A DNA stretch of 64,000 bases from Desulfobacterales bacterium (GTDB lineage Bacteria > Desulfobacterota > UBA8473). The position numbers and the translations under genes are program-made. Below the pieces are notes generated by a model. It was not told the DNA's origin and ran no database searches. It saw only the letters and a program-made list of their open reading frames with translations. Of the stretch, positions 27,129 to 34,897 are shown in pieces; within the stretch, counting starts at the first letter, position 1, and every line of letters starts with the position of its first letter. Location of the stretch: the NCBI GenBank assembly GCA_016209225.1, contig JACQWO010000051.1:53122-117121 (forward strand), read 5' to 3'.

Positions 27129-27562
27129 ATCCGCAGATTACGCAGATGACACAGATTTTTTAGAGGAAAAAATAAAGCGTCTGTATTGTAAACTTTTTGT
27201 ACCAAAATTTATTAACAATCCAATGTCCAATCCTGTAGCCTTGAGGTAATTTATGACTTGAGCTTCTTCCGTGCCTGACAGTTGTGTTATTGCCTTCACC
27301 TCTACTATCACGGCATCATAACACAAAAAGTCAACGCGGTATGATGTGCCTAATTGTTTCCCTTTGTAAATAACAGGCAAACTCATCTCCCGTTGGAATG
27401 GGATATGTCGAAACTCAAATTCAAGAGCTAATGCTTCTTGATATACAGCTTCCAAGAATCCACACCCCAGAATTTGATGCACTTCCATGGCTGCTCCTAT
27501 GATAGCAAATGTTTTGGGATCTCTCTTATCCATCTGCGAACTCTGTGTAATCTGCGGATTAA
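27129..27562 (-). mobile_element. GxxExxY cassette with inverted 9-bp-period ends
   Basis: Left end (plus strand) reads ATCCGCAGATTACGCAGATG and the right end, reversed, AATCCGCAGATTACACAGAG. Both are built from 9-base units (CGCAGATTA, CRCAGA). The start codon of the enclosed gene lies in the right repeat and its stop codon in the left one. It separates the methyltransferase stop (27559) from the rfbC ATG (27128); removing it leaves these two a few bases apart. Confidence 0.65.
27138..27533 (-). CDS. GxxExxY protein (PD-(D/E)XK-like)
   Basis: 131 residues. The namesake motif is GCGFLEAVYQEALALEF near residue 22, followed by the nuclease-like core YRVDFLCYDAVIVEVKAI (D and ExK, about residues 65-82). 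Function is unknown; the family is predicted to have a nuclease-like fold. The gene is not part of the sugar pathway, sits inside the repeat-bounded cassette, and probably arrived with it. Confidence 0.85.
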   Translation of the reverse strand: MDKRDPKTFAIIGAAMEVHQILGCGFLEAVYQEALALEFEFRHIPFQREMSLPVIYKGKQLGTSYRVDFLCYDAVIVEVKAITQLSGTEEAQVINYLKATGLDIGLLINFGTKSLQYRRFIFSSKKSVSSA

Positions 27563-28782
27563 TATATTCTCACCTCCGGTATGGGTACCACAAACTTCCC
27601 ACCCCATTCCCTTATAAAAGCCATCTGCTCCATGATCTCATCTTTAAGATTCCAGGGTAAAATAAATATATAGTCTGGTTTTGTTTCCTTTATCTTGTCT
27701 GGCGCTTTAATAGGTATATGACTCCCGGGAAGATAATGCCTTTGTTTATATGGATTCTTATCCACAGTATAATCAATGAAATCCGTTCTAATTCCGCAGT
27801 AGTTAAGTAATGTATTTCCCTTTGCAGGTGCACCATAACCTACAATGGTTTTGCCTTCTTCTTTTGCTTGGATCAGAAAATTAAGAATATTGCGCTTAAT
27901 CCCTTTAACTTTATCGCCGAAAGTAAGATAATGATATATATTTGTGTACCCAGCATCAATTTCATGCTGCTTAAGTTCATACACTCGCTCAGAAATAGGT
28001 TTTGTATTGTCTTCCTGGTGGCTGGCATATATCCTCAAAGAACCTCCATGGGTAGGCAACTCTTTCACATCAAATATAGTAAGTCTATGTGCAGCGAAAA
28101 CCTTTTCTACCGTAAGAAAAGAAAAATAAGAGAAGTGTTCATGATATATAGTATCAAATTGCGTTTCTTCCATTAGTCGCAATAGGTGAGGAAATTCCAT
28201 TGTAATAATACCCTGTGGTTTTAGAAGAGTTTTTAAACCTTCAATAAAATCATTGAGATTTGGCACATGAGCAAGTACATTGTTCCCCAATAAGAGGTCA
28301 GCATATTTGTCTTTTTTTGCCAATTGCTTTGCAGTTTCTTTTCCAAAATACATCACTTCAGTAGGAACGCCTTTTTGTATAGCCACCTCTGCCACATTAG
28401 CGGCAGGTTCAATTCCCAAGACAGGAATCCTTTTTTCTATAAAATATTGAAGTAAGTATCCATCATTACTTGCAATTTCAATAACATAAGATTGGTTATC
28501 AATTCTAAAGTTATTTATCATTTCATTGACATAAGCCTTAGCATGTTTCAGCCAAGTATCGGAATAGGAGGAAAAATAGGCATAATCGTTGAAAATATTT
28601 TCGGGATTTTCAACTTCTTCCAATTGAACTAAGAAGCAGCCATCACATACATAGACATCTAAAGGATAAAATGGTTCCATCTTGTACAGTTGTTTCCTGG
28701 TTAGAAATAAATTAGATAATGGAGATGAGCCAAGGGTCACAAAGAGATGTTTAAGTTGGGTATTGCAAAATCTACAGTACAT
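27559..28782 (-). CDS. SAM-dependent sugar C-methyltransferase
   Basis: 407 residues in three parts typical of NDP-hexose C-methyltransferases: an N-terminal zinc ribbon (CRFCNTQL and CDGC, residues 3-55), a SAM domain (VIEIASNDGYLLQYF near 102), and a C-terminal domain with VGYGAPAKGNTLLNYCGI and PWNLKDEIMEQM. These enzymes methylate a sugar carbon in 4-keto-hexoses (TylC3-type). Placed before rfbC, it suggests a branched deoxysugar in the glycan. Confidence 0.85.
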   Translation of the reverse strand: MYCRFCNTQLKHLFVTLGSSPLSNLFLTRKQLYKMEPFYPLDVYVCDGCFLVQLEEVENPENIFNDYAYFSSYSDTWLKHAKAYVNEMINNFRIDNQSYVIEIASNDGYLLQYFIEKRIPVLGIEPAANVAEVAIQKGVPTEVMYFGKETAKQLAKKDKYADLLLGNNVLAHVPNLNDFIEGLKTLLKPQGIITMEFPHLLRLMEETQFDTIYHEHFSYFSFLTVEKVFAAHRLTIFDVKELPTHGGSLRIYASHQEDNTKPISERVYELKQHEIDAGYTNIYHYLTFGDKVKGIKRNILNFLIQAKEEGKTIVGYGAPAKGNTLLNYCGIRTDFIDYTVDKNPYKQRHYLPGSHIPIKAPDKIKETKPDYIFILPWNLKDEIMEQMAFIREWGGKFVVPIPEVRIY

Positions 28783-28817
28783 CTTTGATTATCTTACTTT
28801 CTGAATACATTGGGCAT

Positions 28818-28860
28818 TTGAATTTCTCATAAAATACACAAAGTGTGCTTTTCGAGGAAA
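28818..28860. repeat. Intergenic repeat copy 1 (CATAAAATRCAC..GTGT)
   Basis: The plus-strand stretch starting TTTGAATTTCTCATAAAATA matches about 24 of 30 bases with a stretch at 30950-30982. Both sit just upstream of minus-strand genes and hold an imperfect CAC..GTG dyad. Role unknown. Confidence 0.5.
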
Positions 28861-28893
28861 AGCCCTGAAAAATCCTACTTAATTTTTTCGTTT

Positions 28894-29958
28894 CTATATC
28901 CGATCTATATCACAATCGCCTGACGTAATATGCCAATTACCCAGATTGTGATGTTCATTCAAACCAACTATATCTTTACTGATCAAAAAACGCATATCAG
29001 ACTTGCGCCTAATCATACCGCAACTCAAGAGGGCTTTCTGAATACCTTTGTGACTTGCGTAACAACGAACTAGAGAACAGCCCTCCTTCTTAAAATACTC
29101 AAGCGATGCAAGGACTAGTGACTTTATTGAGGTTCTGTCATCCGGTGGTGCAATAATATCGACAATTAACCCCTCGGGTTTACCTACGTCGCATTTGATG
29201 CATCTTATAACAGAATATCCGCAAGGCTTTTTTCCATCTACGGCCTTGAGCTTCACATAATTCATATCCGGCTGCCTATCGTATTTCCAGTTAAGATATG
29301 ATTTATTCCTTGTAACTAGTATTTGATAATTCATGGTTGTTTCGTTAAAGAATTCTGCCGGTTCCTTATCAAAACTATCTATTCTGCGAACCTCTACAAC
29401 ATCTATTTTCAAAGTCAGCTTCTTGGAAGCATTAAAAACTTTAAGTAAAAGGTTTACGGGAATTGATACAAGGTTTAGAATAAAGATATCATCAATTTTT
29501 TTCTTAAGTAAACCTCTACAATCCCAAACCATAATGTAATATGGAATATTCCCCAAATGTCTCCATCCCATTTTCATAAATAACCTGAAAGACATTTCTG
29601 TTATGCCTATTGCCATGAGTATATCAAAATGTTCACTAATCTTATTGACCAACGCCCTGCCTATGCCTTTCCTTCTATATTGCGATAGAGTCATAAAGTC
29701 CACTGCCCAGGCGGCGTTAATCTTTTTTGACCCAGCATGAAGTTGAACCGGGATGGTTCCAATATGCCCGACAGCCTCACCATTTGTTTTATACAGCCAT
29801 GCAGAGATATCGCAAGATGGCCAAAACGGGTTTTCAATATACTGCCAATGCCATCTTTTATATCCTGAAGTCGAATAGCCTATAAGACCTCTTTTTTGGA
29901 GTGCAGTAAAACATTCCACATGCCGGCCTTCCTTTGATACTATTGTTATATTCTTCAT
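28894..29958 (-). CDS. GNAT-family N-acetyltransferase
   Basis: 354 residues. The acetyl-CoA-binding motif A is SQYRRKGIGRALVNKI near residues 93-108, preceded by a beta-strand AAWAVDFMTL. A second, weaker GNAT-like half follows (YFKKEGCSLVRCYAS), so this may be a double-GNAT protein. It probably acylates an amino sugar. It ends 4 bases before the deacetylase-like gene, consistent with removing and replacing N-acyl groups. Confidence 0.75.
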   Translation of the reverse strand: MKNITIVSKEGRHVECFTALQKRGLIGYSTSGYKRWHWQYIENPFWPSCDISAWLYKTNGEAVGHIGTIPVQLHAGSKKINAAWAVDFMTLSQYRRKGIGRALVNKISEHFDILMAIGITEMSFRLFMKMGWRHLGNIPYYIMVWDCRGLLKKKIDDIFILNLVSIPVNLLLKVFNASKKLTLKIDVVEVRRIDSFDKEPAEFFNETTMNYQILVTRNKSYLNWKYDRQPDMNYVKLKAVDGKKPCGYSVIRCIKCDVGKPEGLIVDIIAPPDDRTSIKSLVLASLEYFKKEGCSLVRCYASHKGIQKALLSCGMIRRKSDMRFLISKDIVGLNEHHNLGNWHITSGDCDIDRI

Positions 29959-29962
29959 TACC

Positions 29963-30916
29963 TTATCGCCGATTGGAATTAATAGTCATTTTGCGGAAAT
30001 TATAAAATTCTTGCAGAGTTAGGGGTTCTAAATTCCTAACCCTCAGTAAATAGTCTAATAATTTCTCCAACCTTTCAAAAAATCTCTTTGTACTTTCCTC
30101 TGTCATGGTATAAGGACTTCCGCCGGCGATGATAACCGAAGAATGAAATGCTATGTTTAAATGTTCAACCCCCTCGGCTATTAAGGTGTCACAGGCCCAC
30201 TTCATATCTTCATAACTGTTGAAAGATGGATCAAGTGTTATAATGTTAAAGTTGGAAATTCGCCTTAATATTCCCTCTGCATGTGTCCAGTTTGGAGTGT
30301 TTAGGTAAAAATGTTTTGCTATTCTAGGAATCCGGGTCTTTATTTTTATCGAAGCTGGAACTTCTAAGATATCTTTATGTATAAAATAGTTTTCGTTAGA
30401 ACACTTTTTAAAGTTTGGCCCGCCGTACTTTTTCCAAGATATTCCGGGTGTTACCGAAGTATCTACTAAGTATCCATGTTCAGCAAGGAGTGAGACTGCA
30501 TTATTATCAAACGACCAGCGTCCTCCTCTGTACGAAACAGGTTTGCATCCAAAAGTCTCTGTAAGCAAGGCATCCAGATTCTTCATTTTTTCTCTCTGGA
30601 TATGATAAGGATACTGATGTAAGTAAGAACCGTCTCCTTTTATATGAGGCTCAAACGGAGGAGTCTCCAATGCGTGCAGATGCGCGCCAATTTCACACTC
30701 TGACATTTTTACAATATCCTTTAGCACGGACACTTCATTACTCCTGGCAACGGAATATGTCGTAAGATACGTTGGCCTTGCGCAAAAACTATCAAATACT
30801 CTTTGAAGTCTGGGTAGTTCTGATATATTTTTGAATTGCGGGGGGTTTTCTCTTAATTTCAAAGCCCACATATTATCAGGTTCTGTGTCTATTGTTATAA
30901 CGATTTTTGCATTCAT
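29963..30916 (-). CDS. Polysaccharide deacetylase family protein (NodB-like)
   Basis: 317 residues. The catalytic pattern is recognisable: VITIDTEPD near residue 6 (base Asp), GAHLHALETPPF near residue 80 (metal-binding His pair) and SYRGGRWSFDNNAV near 128 with the family Arg. Such enzymes remove N-acetyl or O-acetyl groups from glycans; some members act on other amides. It has no signal peptide, so it may act on a cytoplasmic precursor. Confidence 0.75.
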   Translation of the reverse strand: MNAKIVITIDTEPDNMWALKLRENPPQFKNISELPRLQRVFDSFCARPTYLTTYSVARSNEVSVLKDIVKMSECEIGAHLHALETPPFEPHIKGDGSYLHQYPYHIQREKMKNLDALLTETFGCKPVSYRGGRWSFDNNAVSLLAEHGYLVDTSVTPGISWKKYGGPNFKKCSNENYFIHKDILEVPASIKIKTRIPRIAKHFYLNTPNWTHAEGILRRISNFNIITLDPSFNSYEDMKWACDTLIAEGVEHLNIAFHSSVIIAGGSPYTMTEESTKRFFERLEKLLDYLLRVRNLEPLTLQEFYNFRKMTINSNRR

Positions 30917-30949
30917 AAGAATTAGAATTCCACTGACTTCTTGAAACCT

Positions 30950-30990
30950 TTGAGTTTTTCATAAAATGCACGGCGTGTTCTTGAGAGGAC
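30950..30990. repeat. Intergenic repeat copy 2 (CATAAAATRCAC..GTGT)
   Basis: Second copy of the repeat seen at 28818, beginning TTTGAGTTTTTCATAAAATG on the plus strand, located upstream of the deacetylase-like gene. Confidence 0.5.
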
Positions 30991-31028
30991 AATTTTCGGC
31001 AGGCTGTGCAAAGCTCTCGATTTCTCTT

Positions 31029-31421
31029 TTATCCAATTTTGTCCCCAAACTGTTCTAACAGGTTTTTCATCAAGGTATAATATCCCTTTATCTTACTGTA
31101 AATAAGATGGGCTACTTCCTCTTTATGCGTATGAGAAGTATCGTTTCTCCTATCTGTCATTTCCATGCATCTAACAGTATCTCCCTCAGTTAAAAATCCT
31201 GATGAAAAGATCTCTTTGAAGCAGGCCTTGGGGGAATTTGAGATGATACCTTCCTTTTCTTTGAGATATTCTTTCAGGAATTTCCATAGTGCTTCAAAAG
31301 TATATTCAAACCGCTGTATAGCGGCATCCCTTACAATAATTGAAAATGGCTCTCTCAGGATTTCTTCCAGTGTCATTAATGATTTTAAGGCATCACTATA
31401 TCTTAGTTTCAATCTTTCCAT
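31029..31421 (-). CDS. HepT/HI0074-like nucleotidyltransferase partner
   Basis: 130 residues, mostly helical, with the tail motif RRNDTSHTHKEEVA near residue 90-103 that corresponds to the R-x4-6-H region of HepT-type proteins. It overlaps the MNT gene by 13 bases. In known pairs the MNT protein modifies or neutralises the HepT-type toxin; here the pair could be a toxin-antitoxin unit or a nucleotidyltransferase with its substrate-binding subunit. It sits as an outsider inside the glycan locus. Confidence 0.8.
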   Translation of the reverse strand: MERLKLRYSDALKSLMTLEEILREPFSIIVRDAAIQRFEYTFEALWKFLKEYLKEKEGIISNSPKACFKEIFSSGFLTEGDTVRCMEMTDRRNDTSHTHKEEVAHLIYSKIKGYYTLMKNLLEQFGDKIG

Positions 31422-31720
31422 ATCGTTACATTTTTTAGAGCTTCTTGTTTAAATTCCTTTGAAACCTCCGTAAAATTTACTATTTCAACTTTGTAGGGAA
31501 TATTTAAATCTTCTATTTTTTCTTTAAGAAGAGTAATTTTTTCTTCCTCAAATTCTCCATAAGGTATAATGCCAATATCTACATCAGATGAGATGTAATT
31601 CTCCCCTCTTGCCCGAGAACCAAAGAGAACTATCTTTACCCTGTCATATTTAAAAAAGTCTATTACCATCTTTTTTAGTTTCAAGATATATTTGTTTTCT
31701 GACACTTCCTTTGTTCTCAC
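31409..31720 (-). CDS. MNT-domain nucleotidyltransferase
   Basis: The minimal nucleotidyltransferase motif IVLFGSRARGENYISSDVDI (G-S-x10-D-x-D) is intact. The ORF track start (31834) lies inside a MITE and is not real. I choose GTG 31720 (103 aa), which puts 33 residues before the GSRARG motif as in HI0073-like proteins; before the MITE landed this GTG overlapped the wzz-like stop as GTGA. GTG 31705 and ATG 31669 are alternatives. Partner of the HepT-like gene. Confidence 0.75.
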   Translation of the reverse strand: MRTKEVSENKYILKLKKMVIDFFKYDRVKIVLFGSRARGENYISSDVDIGIIPYGEFEEEKITLLKEKIEDLNIPYKVEIVNFTEVSKEFKQEALKNVTIWKD

Positions 31721-31731
31721 TGGGCAATTTT

Positions 31732-31884
31732 GATGGCTTCGTAAAAAGTCCATCTGCGGCGTTGCGCTGCATCCTTCGTCGTTGCAGCGTACCCCTAAGT
31801 ACGCTTCACTCCTCAGGATTTGCGCGCCTTGCATCTGGAGCTTTTTACCTTGCCATCCTAATTTTGACTTTTTACGAGACCATC
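31732..31884. mobile_element. MITE, 153 bp, with inverted ends and 6-bp target duplication
   Basis: Ends read GATGGCTTCGTAAAAAGTC (left) and, reversed from the right, GATGGTCTCGTAAAAAGTC. AATTTT flanks it on both sides (31726-31731 and 31885-31890). It carries no gene. Excision in silico restores a wzz-like end KIAQ-stop in GTGA overlap with the MNT start. Confidence 0.85.
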
Positions 31885-33366
31885 AATTTTATAGGATAAA
31901 ATTTTTCTTATACGGTATAGGGAAGAAGAAATAGGCGGAGTGATTACAATTGCCTTTACCTGGTCCGTAATCTTCTCTAAACTCTCCTTGTGAATATCCA
32001 ATTCTTTTGTGAACGTGGTGCCTATTTTGACTACAGGGAAAGTAATATCTCCCCACTCCACTAGATCAAAGATAAGAGGGGACATTATGCCAGATGGAGC
32101 ATCGACCAGTATATAATCATATCCGGGAAAATTTTCTGAATCTAGTAATTGATCTCTTTCAGATGCCTCTTTTATATCAAAGGTGGAAGAATATTTGGCA
32201 GTCAATTTTTGGGATATCTCTTTATAAATTTCCCGATTATGAGAATTGGTATTATAGTTAATAACTAAAACCTTCCCCCCTGTTTCAGACAATGCCTGTC
32301 CGATTTTACAGATTAAGACTGTTTTCTCAGGGATTTCCTCGACGCTGCTGAAGAGTATCTTTCGAGGATGAGTGCTATTGCCCGCAAAGAAACTCTCTAT
32401 ATTTTTTCTTATTATCTTATCTTGTCCTGAGATGTTCACCGCCTCAACAAGGTTTTTCTTCCCTCTCCATTTCAGGTTTAAAATACCTAAGATGGGCATA
32501 TCAATCTTATCTTCTATAACTTCCATTTCATAGATTCTTTTATCCAAAGATTCCAGAGCGAAAGCCAATAATATACCGATTGCGAGACCAATCAGTGCCC
32601 CTGTTAAAACTATTTTTCTTCTCTGCGGCCCTACAGGTACTTCAGGTATCAGGGCGCTATCCAGTACCGTGAAATTGGAATAGGTATCTTCTTCAAGCCT
32701 GGCTAAGTCATACTGCTGGACGGTGGACTGATGCAGTGTATCTAGTGCCTTGACATCAGAGAATTGCCTTTTATAATTTTCAAACATTGTTTTATAGTCA
32801 TGGGACAATGCCTCGGTCTTTTTGATCTTATCTCTTAAACTGTCCCTGTACGTTTTGAAATTTTTATCCAGATAATTCCTTAAAGCCACCGGATAATAAT
32901 TGGCTATGTCAGCTGACTGCTTGGGGTTGGTTGACTCGTATGATATGACGATCGTTCCCTCAGAATCTGCAGCTTTGATATTTCCCTTTATGGTCAGAGC
33001 AGCCTTCTCAACCGATGTTCCTTTGTCCAGATTAAAGTGTCTGACCATGTCTTCAGCCACTACCCTGCTTTTTAGTATAGTAATAAGGTTCTTGCCGGGT
33101 CCCCCAGCCGACCCGAGTCCTAAAGCAGGCATCTGAGATCCTGCAAGATTACCCAGTGCTTGCGAAAGTCCAGTAATTTGGGGGACTGAGCCACTGGGCA
33201 GTATTATAGTTGTAGATGCCCTGTAGATATTAGGAAGTTTCTTGGCATGAAATACAGCTCCAAGAGAAAAAGCCAGTACACAAATGATAATATAGATTTT
33301 TCTTCTATTAAGGATTCTCAAATATCTTAAGAGAAGGCCAAAATAATCGTCTTCATTTTTAGCCAT
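31858..33366 (-). CDS. Wzz/Wzc-like chain-length protein with degenerate tyrosine-kinase domain
   Basis: 502 residues from ATG 33366 (AGAGG seven bases upstream). Two membrane segments flank a periplasmic loop (IYIIICVLAFSLGAVF and VLTGALIGLAIGILLAFA), the Wzz layout. The C-terminal half resembles the BY-kinase/CpsD domain, but the P-loop reads SSVEEIPEKTVLIC instead of a GEGKT form, and the second Walker segment reads KVLVINYN in place of an acidic ending. ATP binding is therefore doubtful. The last eight residues (DGLVKSQN) and stop come from a MITE. It likely regulates polymer length or export. Confidence 0.85.
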   Translation of the reverse strand: MAKNEDDYFGLLLRYLRILNRRKIYIIICVLAFSLGAVFHAKKLPNIYRASTTIILPSGSVPQITGLSQALGNLAGSQMPALGLGSAGGPGKNLITILKSRVVAEDMVRHFNLDKGTSVEKAALTIKGNIKAADSEGTIVISYESTNPKQSADIANYYPVALRNYLDKNFKTYRDSLRDKIKKTEALSHDYKTMFENYKRQFSDVKALDTLHQSTVQQYDLARLEEDTYSNFTVLDSALIPEVPVGPQRRKIVLTGALIGLAIGILLAFALESLDKRIYEMEVIEDKIDMPILGILNLKWRGKKNLVEAVNISGQDKIIRKNIESFFAGNSTHPRKILFSSVEEIPEKTVLICKIGQALSETGGKVLVINYNTNSHNREIYKEISQKLTAKYSSTFDIKEASERDQLLDSENFPGYDYILVDAPSGIMSPLIFDLVEWGDITFPVVKIGTTFTKELDIHKESLEKITDQVKAIVITPPISSSLYRIRKILSYKIDGLVKSQN

Positions 33367-33400
33367 AGTCATACCTCTTTCTTGTTTTCTTCAAGACAAT

Positions 33401-34675
33401 CTATCCAAGACTCTCCAGAATCCCAAACACATCAAAGACGCTTGGATTTTCTGGGGCATAACAACCCTCAGAGCCTTTGACAACTAAGAAGGCATCATTC
33501 TGTGTATGCTTCCCAGTAAAGATAGTATTTTCTGTAAGCATTTCAGCCTGTAGTCGGGCCTTTAGATCAAACCCTTTATTAGAGATCAAAACCAGGTCCG
33601 GGGCTCGGTCGAGAAGGGGGCCTGTGTATATCTCCTCTTTTCTATAAACTTGCTTTATCACCTTCTCACCTTCAACCTCCAGGGCATTAAAGGCATCGGT
33701 CAAATCACCAATGATAACATCTTTGTCCTTTTCTTTTACACTGCCCCTTGGATACTTCGTAGCCGTGTTTACATAAATCCTATTTGGCTCAAGGGCAAAT
33801 GCCCGAGTTTCTTCATCTATATCATCGTAACTTGTATCAGGGGTCTTTTTTAGCTTCAGAAAACCGGTTTTTCTTAAATAGTAGTTTATATAGATGGTTT
33901 TCTTCATCCGTTCAAAACCATGATCAGAAAGGATAATCAATGAGTCCTCAGGGTGTGTTTTCCATGCAATCTCTCCAATCGCTTCATCGATAGTATTAAA
34001 ATATTTTAGAAAAGTATTATGGTATGGATGGGTATTGTCTTCATAAGCTTTCCATAAAAAGTGTTCAAGTCTATCCGTACCCGTAAAAACCAGCATGAAA
34101 AGACCCCAATCCTCCTTGTCCCATAGATAACGATAGGTCTCAATTCTAGCCTCGAGTGTTCTGTTTAAATCATCAATAAACAATTCCATTGATTGATGGC
34201 CTTTTTCAGAATCCACGTCTATATGGTAATTAAGCCTTTTAAGCTCATTGACCAATGAGGGAGGATACACAGCTTTTTCTAAATCAGGGGCTACAAAACC
34301 AGAAATTAAAATCCCATTAAGTTGGCCGGCTGGGTAGGTCGAAGGCACATTGATGATAATAGATTTTCTACCATTCCTGTAATTCCAGAAGGGTATTCCA
34401 TGCAAATTTGTAAAATTAGGGAAATAGAGACTGTAAGTCCCGGGCACCAGGTCCATGAAACCATATATTCCGTGTTCTCCCGGGTTATTACCGGTTATTA
34501 TGGAACTCCATGCCACAGGGGAGATATCAGGTATAGAGGACTCCATCTGTCGGAAAATCCCATCTTTAATTAACCTCGACATATTTGGCATGATGCCCCT
34601 GGCTGATAAGTCCTTTACCAGAGAATAAGGAACCCCGTCGAGGCCAATAATGATTGTACGCTTATTTGCAAACAT
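33401..34675 (-). CDS. Alkaline phosphatase-superfamily/phosphodiesterase protein
   Basis: 424 residues. IIIGLDGVPYSLVKDL begins with the metal-binding Asp, SPVAWSSIITGNNPGEHGI (about 52-70) holds the nucleophile region, and SLIILSDHGFERM near 245 holds the second metal site. This is the type I phosphodiesterase/nucleotide pyrophosphatase branch. Lying next to cysN and the wzz-like gene, it may act on a lipid- or nucleotide-linked intermediate or transfer a phospho-group; the substrate is unknown. No signal peptide. Confidence 0.8.
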   Translation of the reverse strand: MFANKRTIIIGLDGVPYSLVKDLSARGIMPNMSRLIKDGIFRQMESSIPDISPVAWSSIITGNNPGEHGIYGFMDLVPGTYSLYFPNFTNLHGIPFWNYRNGRKSIIINVPSTYPAGQLNGILISGFVAPDLEKAVYPPSLVNELKRLNYHIDVDSEKGHQSMELFIDDLNRTLEARIETYRYLWDKEDWGLFMLVFTGTDRLEHFLWKAYEDNTHPYHNTFLKYFNTIDEAIGEIAWKTHPEDSLIILSDHGFERMKKTIYINYYLRKTGFLKLKKTPDTSYDDIDEETRAFALEPNRIYVNTATKYPRGSVKEKDKDVIIGDLTDAFNALEVEGEKVIKQVYRKEEIYTGPLLDRAPDLVLISNKGFDLKARLQAEMLTENTIFTGKHTQNDAFLVVKGSEGCYAPENPSVFDVFGILESLG

Positions 34676-34721
34676 AAAAGTTACTTCTTGAAGAATTTTG
34701 GGGAAACTATCCTGATTTTTC

Positions 34722-34868
34722 TTGCCGGCTGTTTGTTTCTTCTTGCCTGTTGTGCGTAAAAGCCGGTTTAAATCACATGCAACCTATTGAAACTCCTGGC
34801 AAATCGGTGCTAACACGTGGTGGAAAAGTGTAGATCATAACGGGCAATAATAAACAAACAGCCGGCAA
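34722..34868. repeat. 147-bp element with 17-bp perfect inverted ends
   Basis: The left end TTGCCGGCTGTTTGTTT is exactly complementary to the right end AAACAAACAGCCGGCAA, and the match extends another dozen bases with a few differences (TTCTTGCCTGTT against AACGGGCAATAA). It fills most of the gap between the phosphodiesterase gene and cysN. I see no gene and no clear target duplication. It could be a MITE or a structured intercistronic region. Confidence 0.75.
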
Positions 34869-34897
34869 CGACAACGAAAAAGGTTACACTCAAATTA

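Noticed and set aside
31721-31834. N-terminal 38 residues of the 141-aa MNT ORF
   Set aside because: Mostly translated MITE sequence; homologous layout and the GTGA reconstruction favour a later start.
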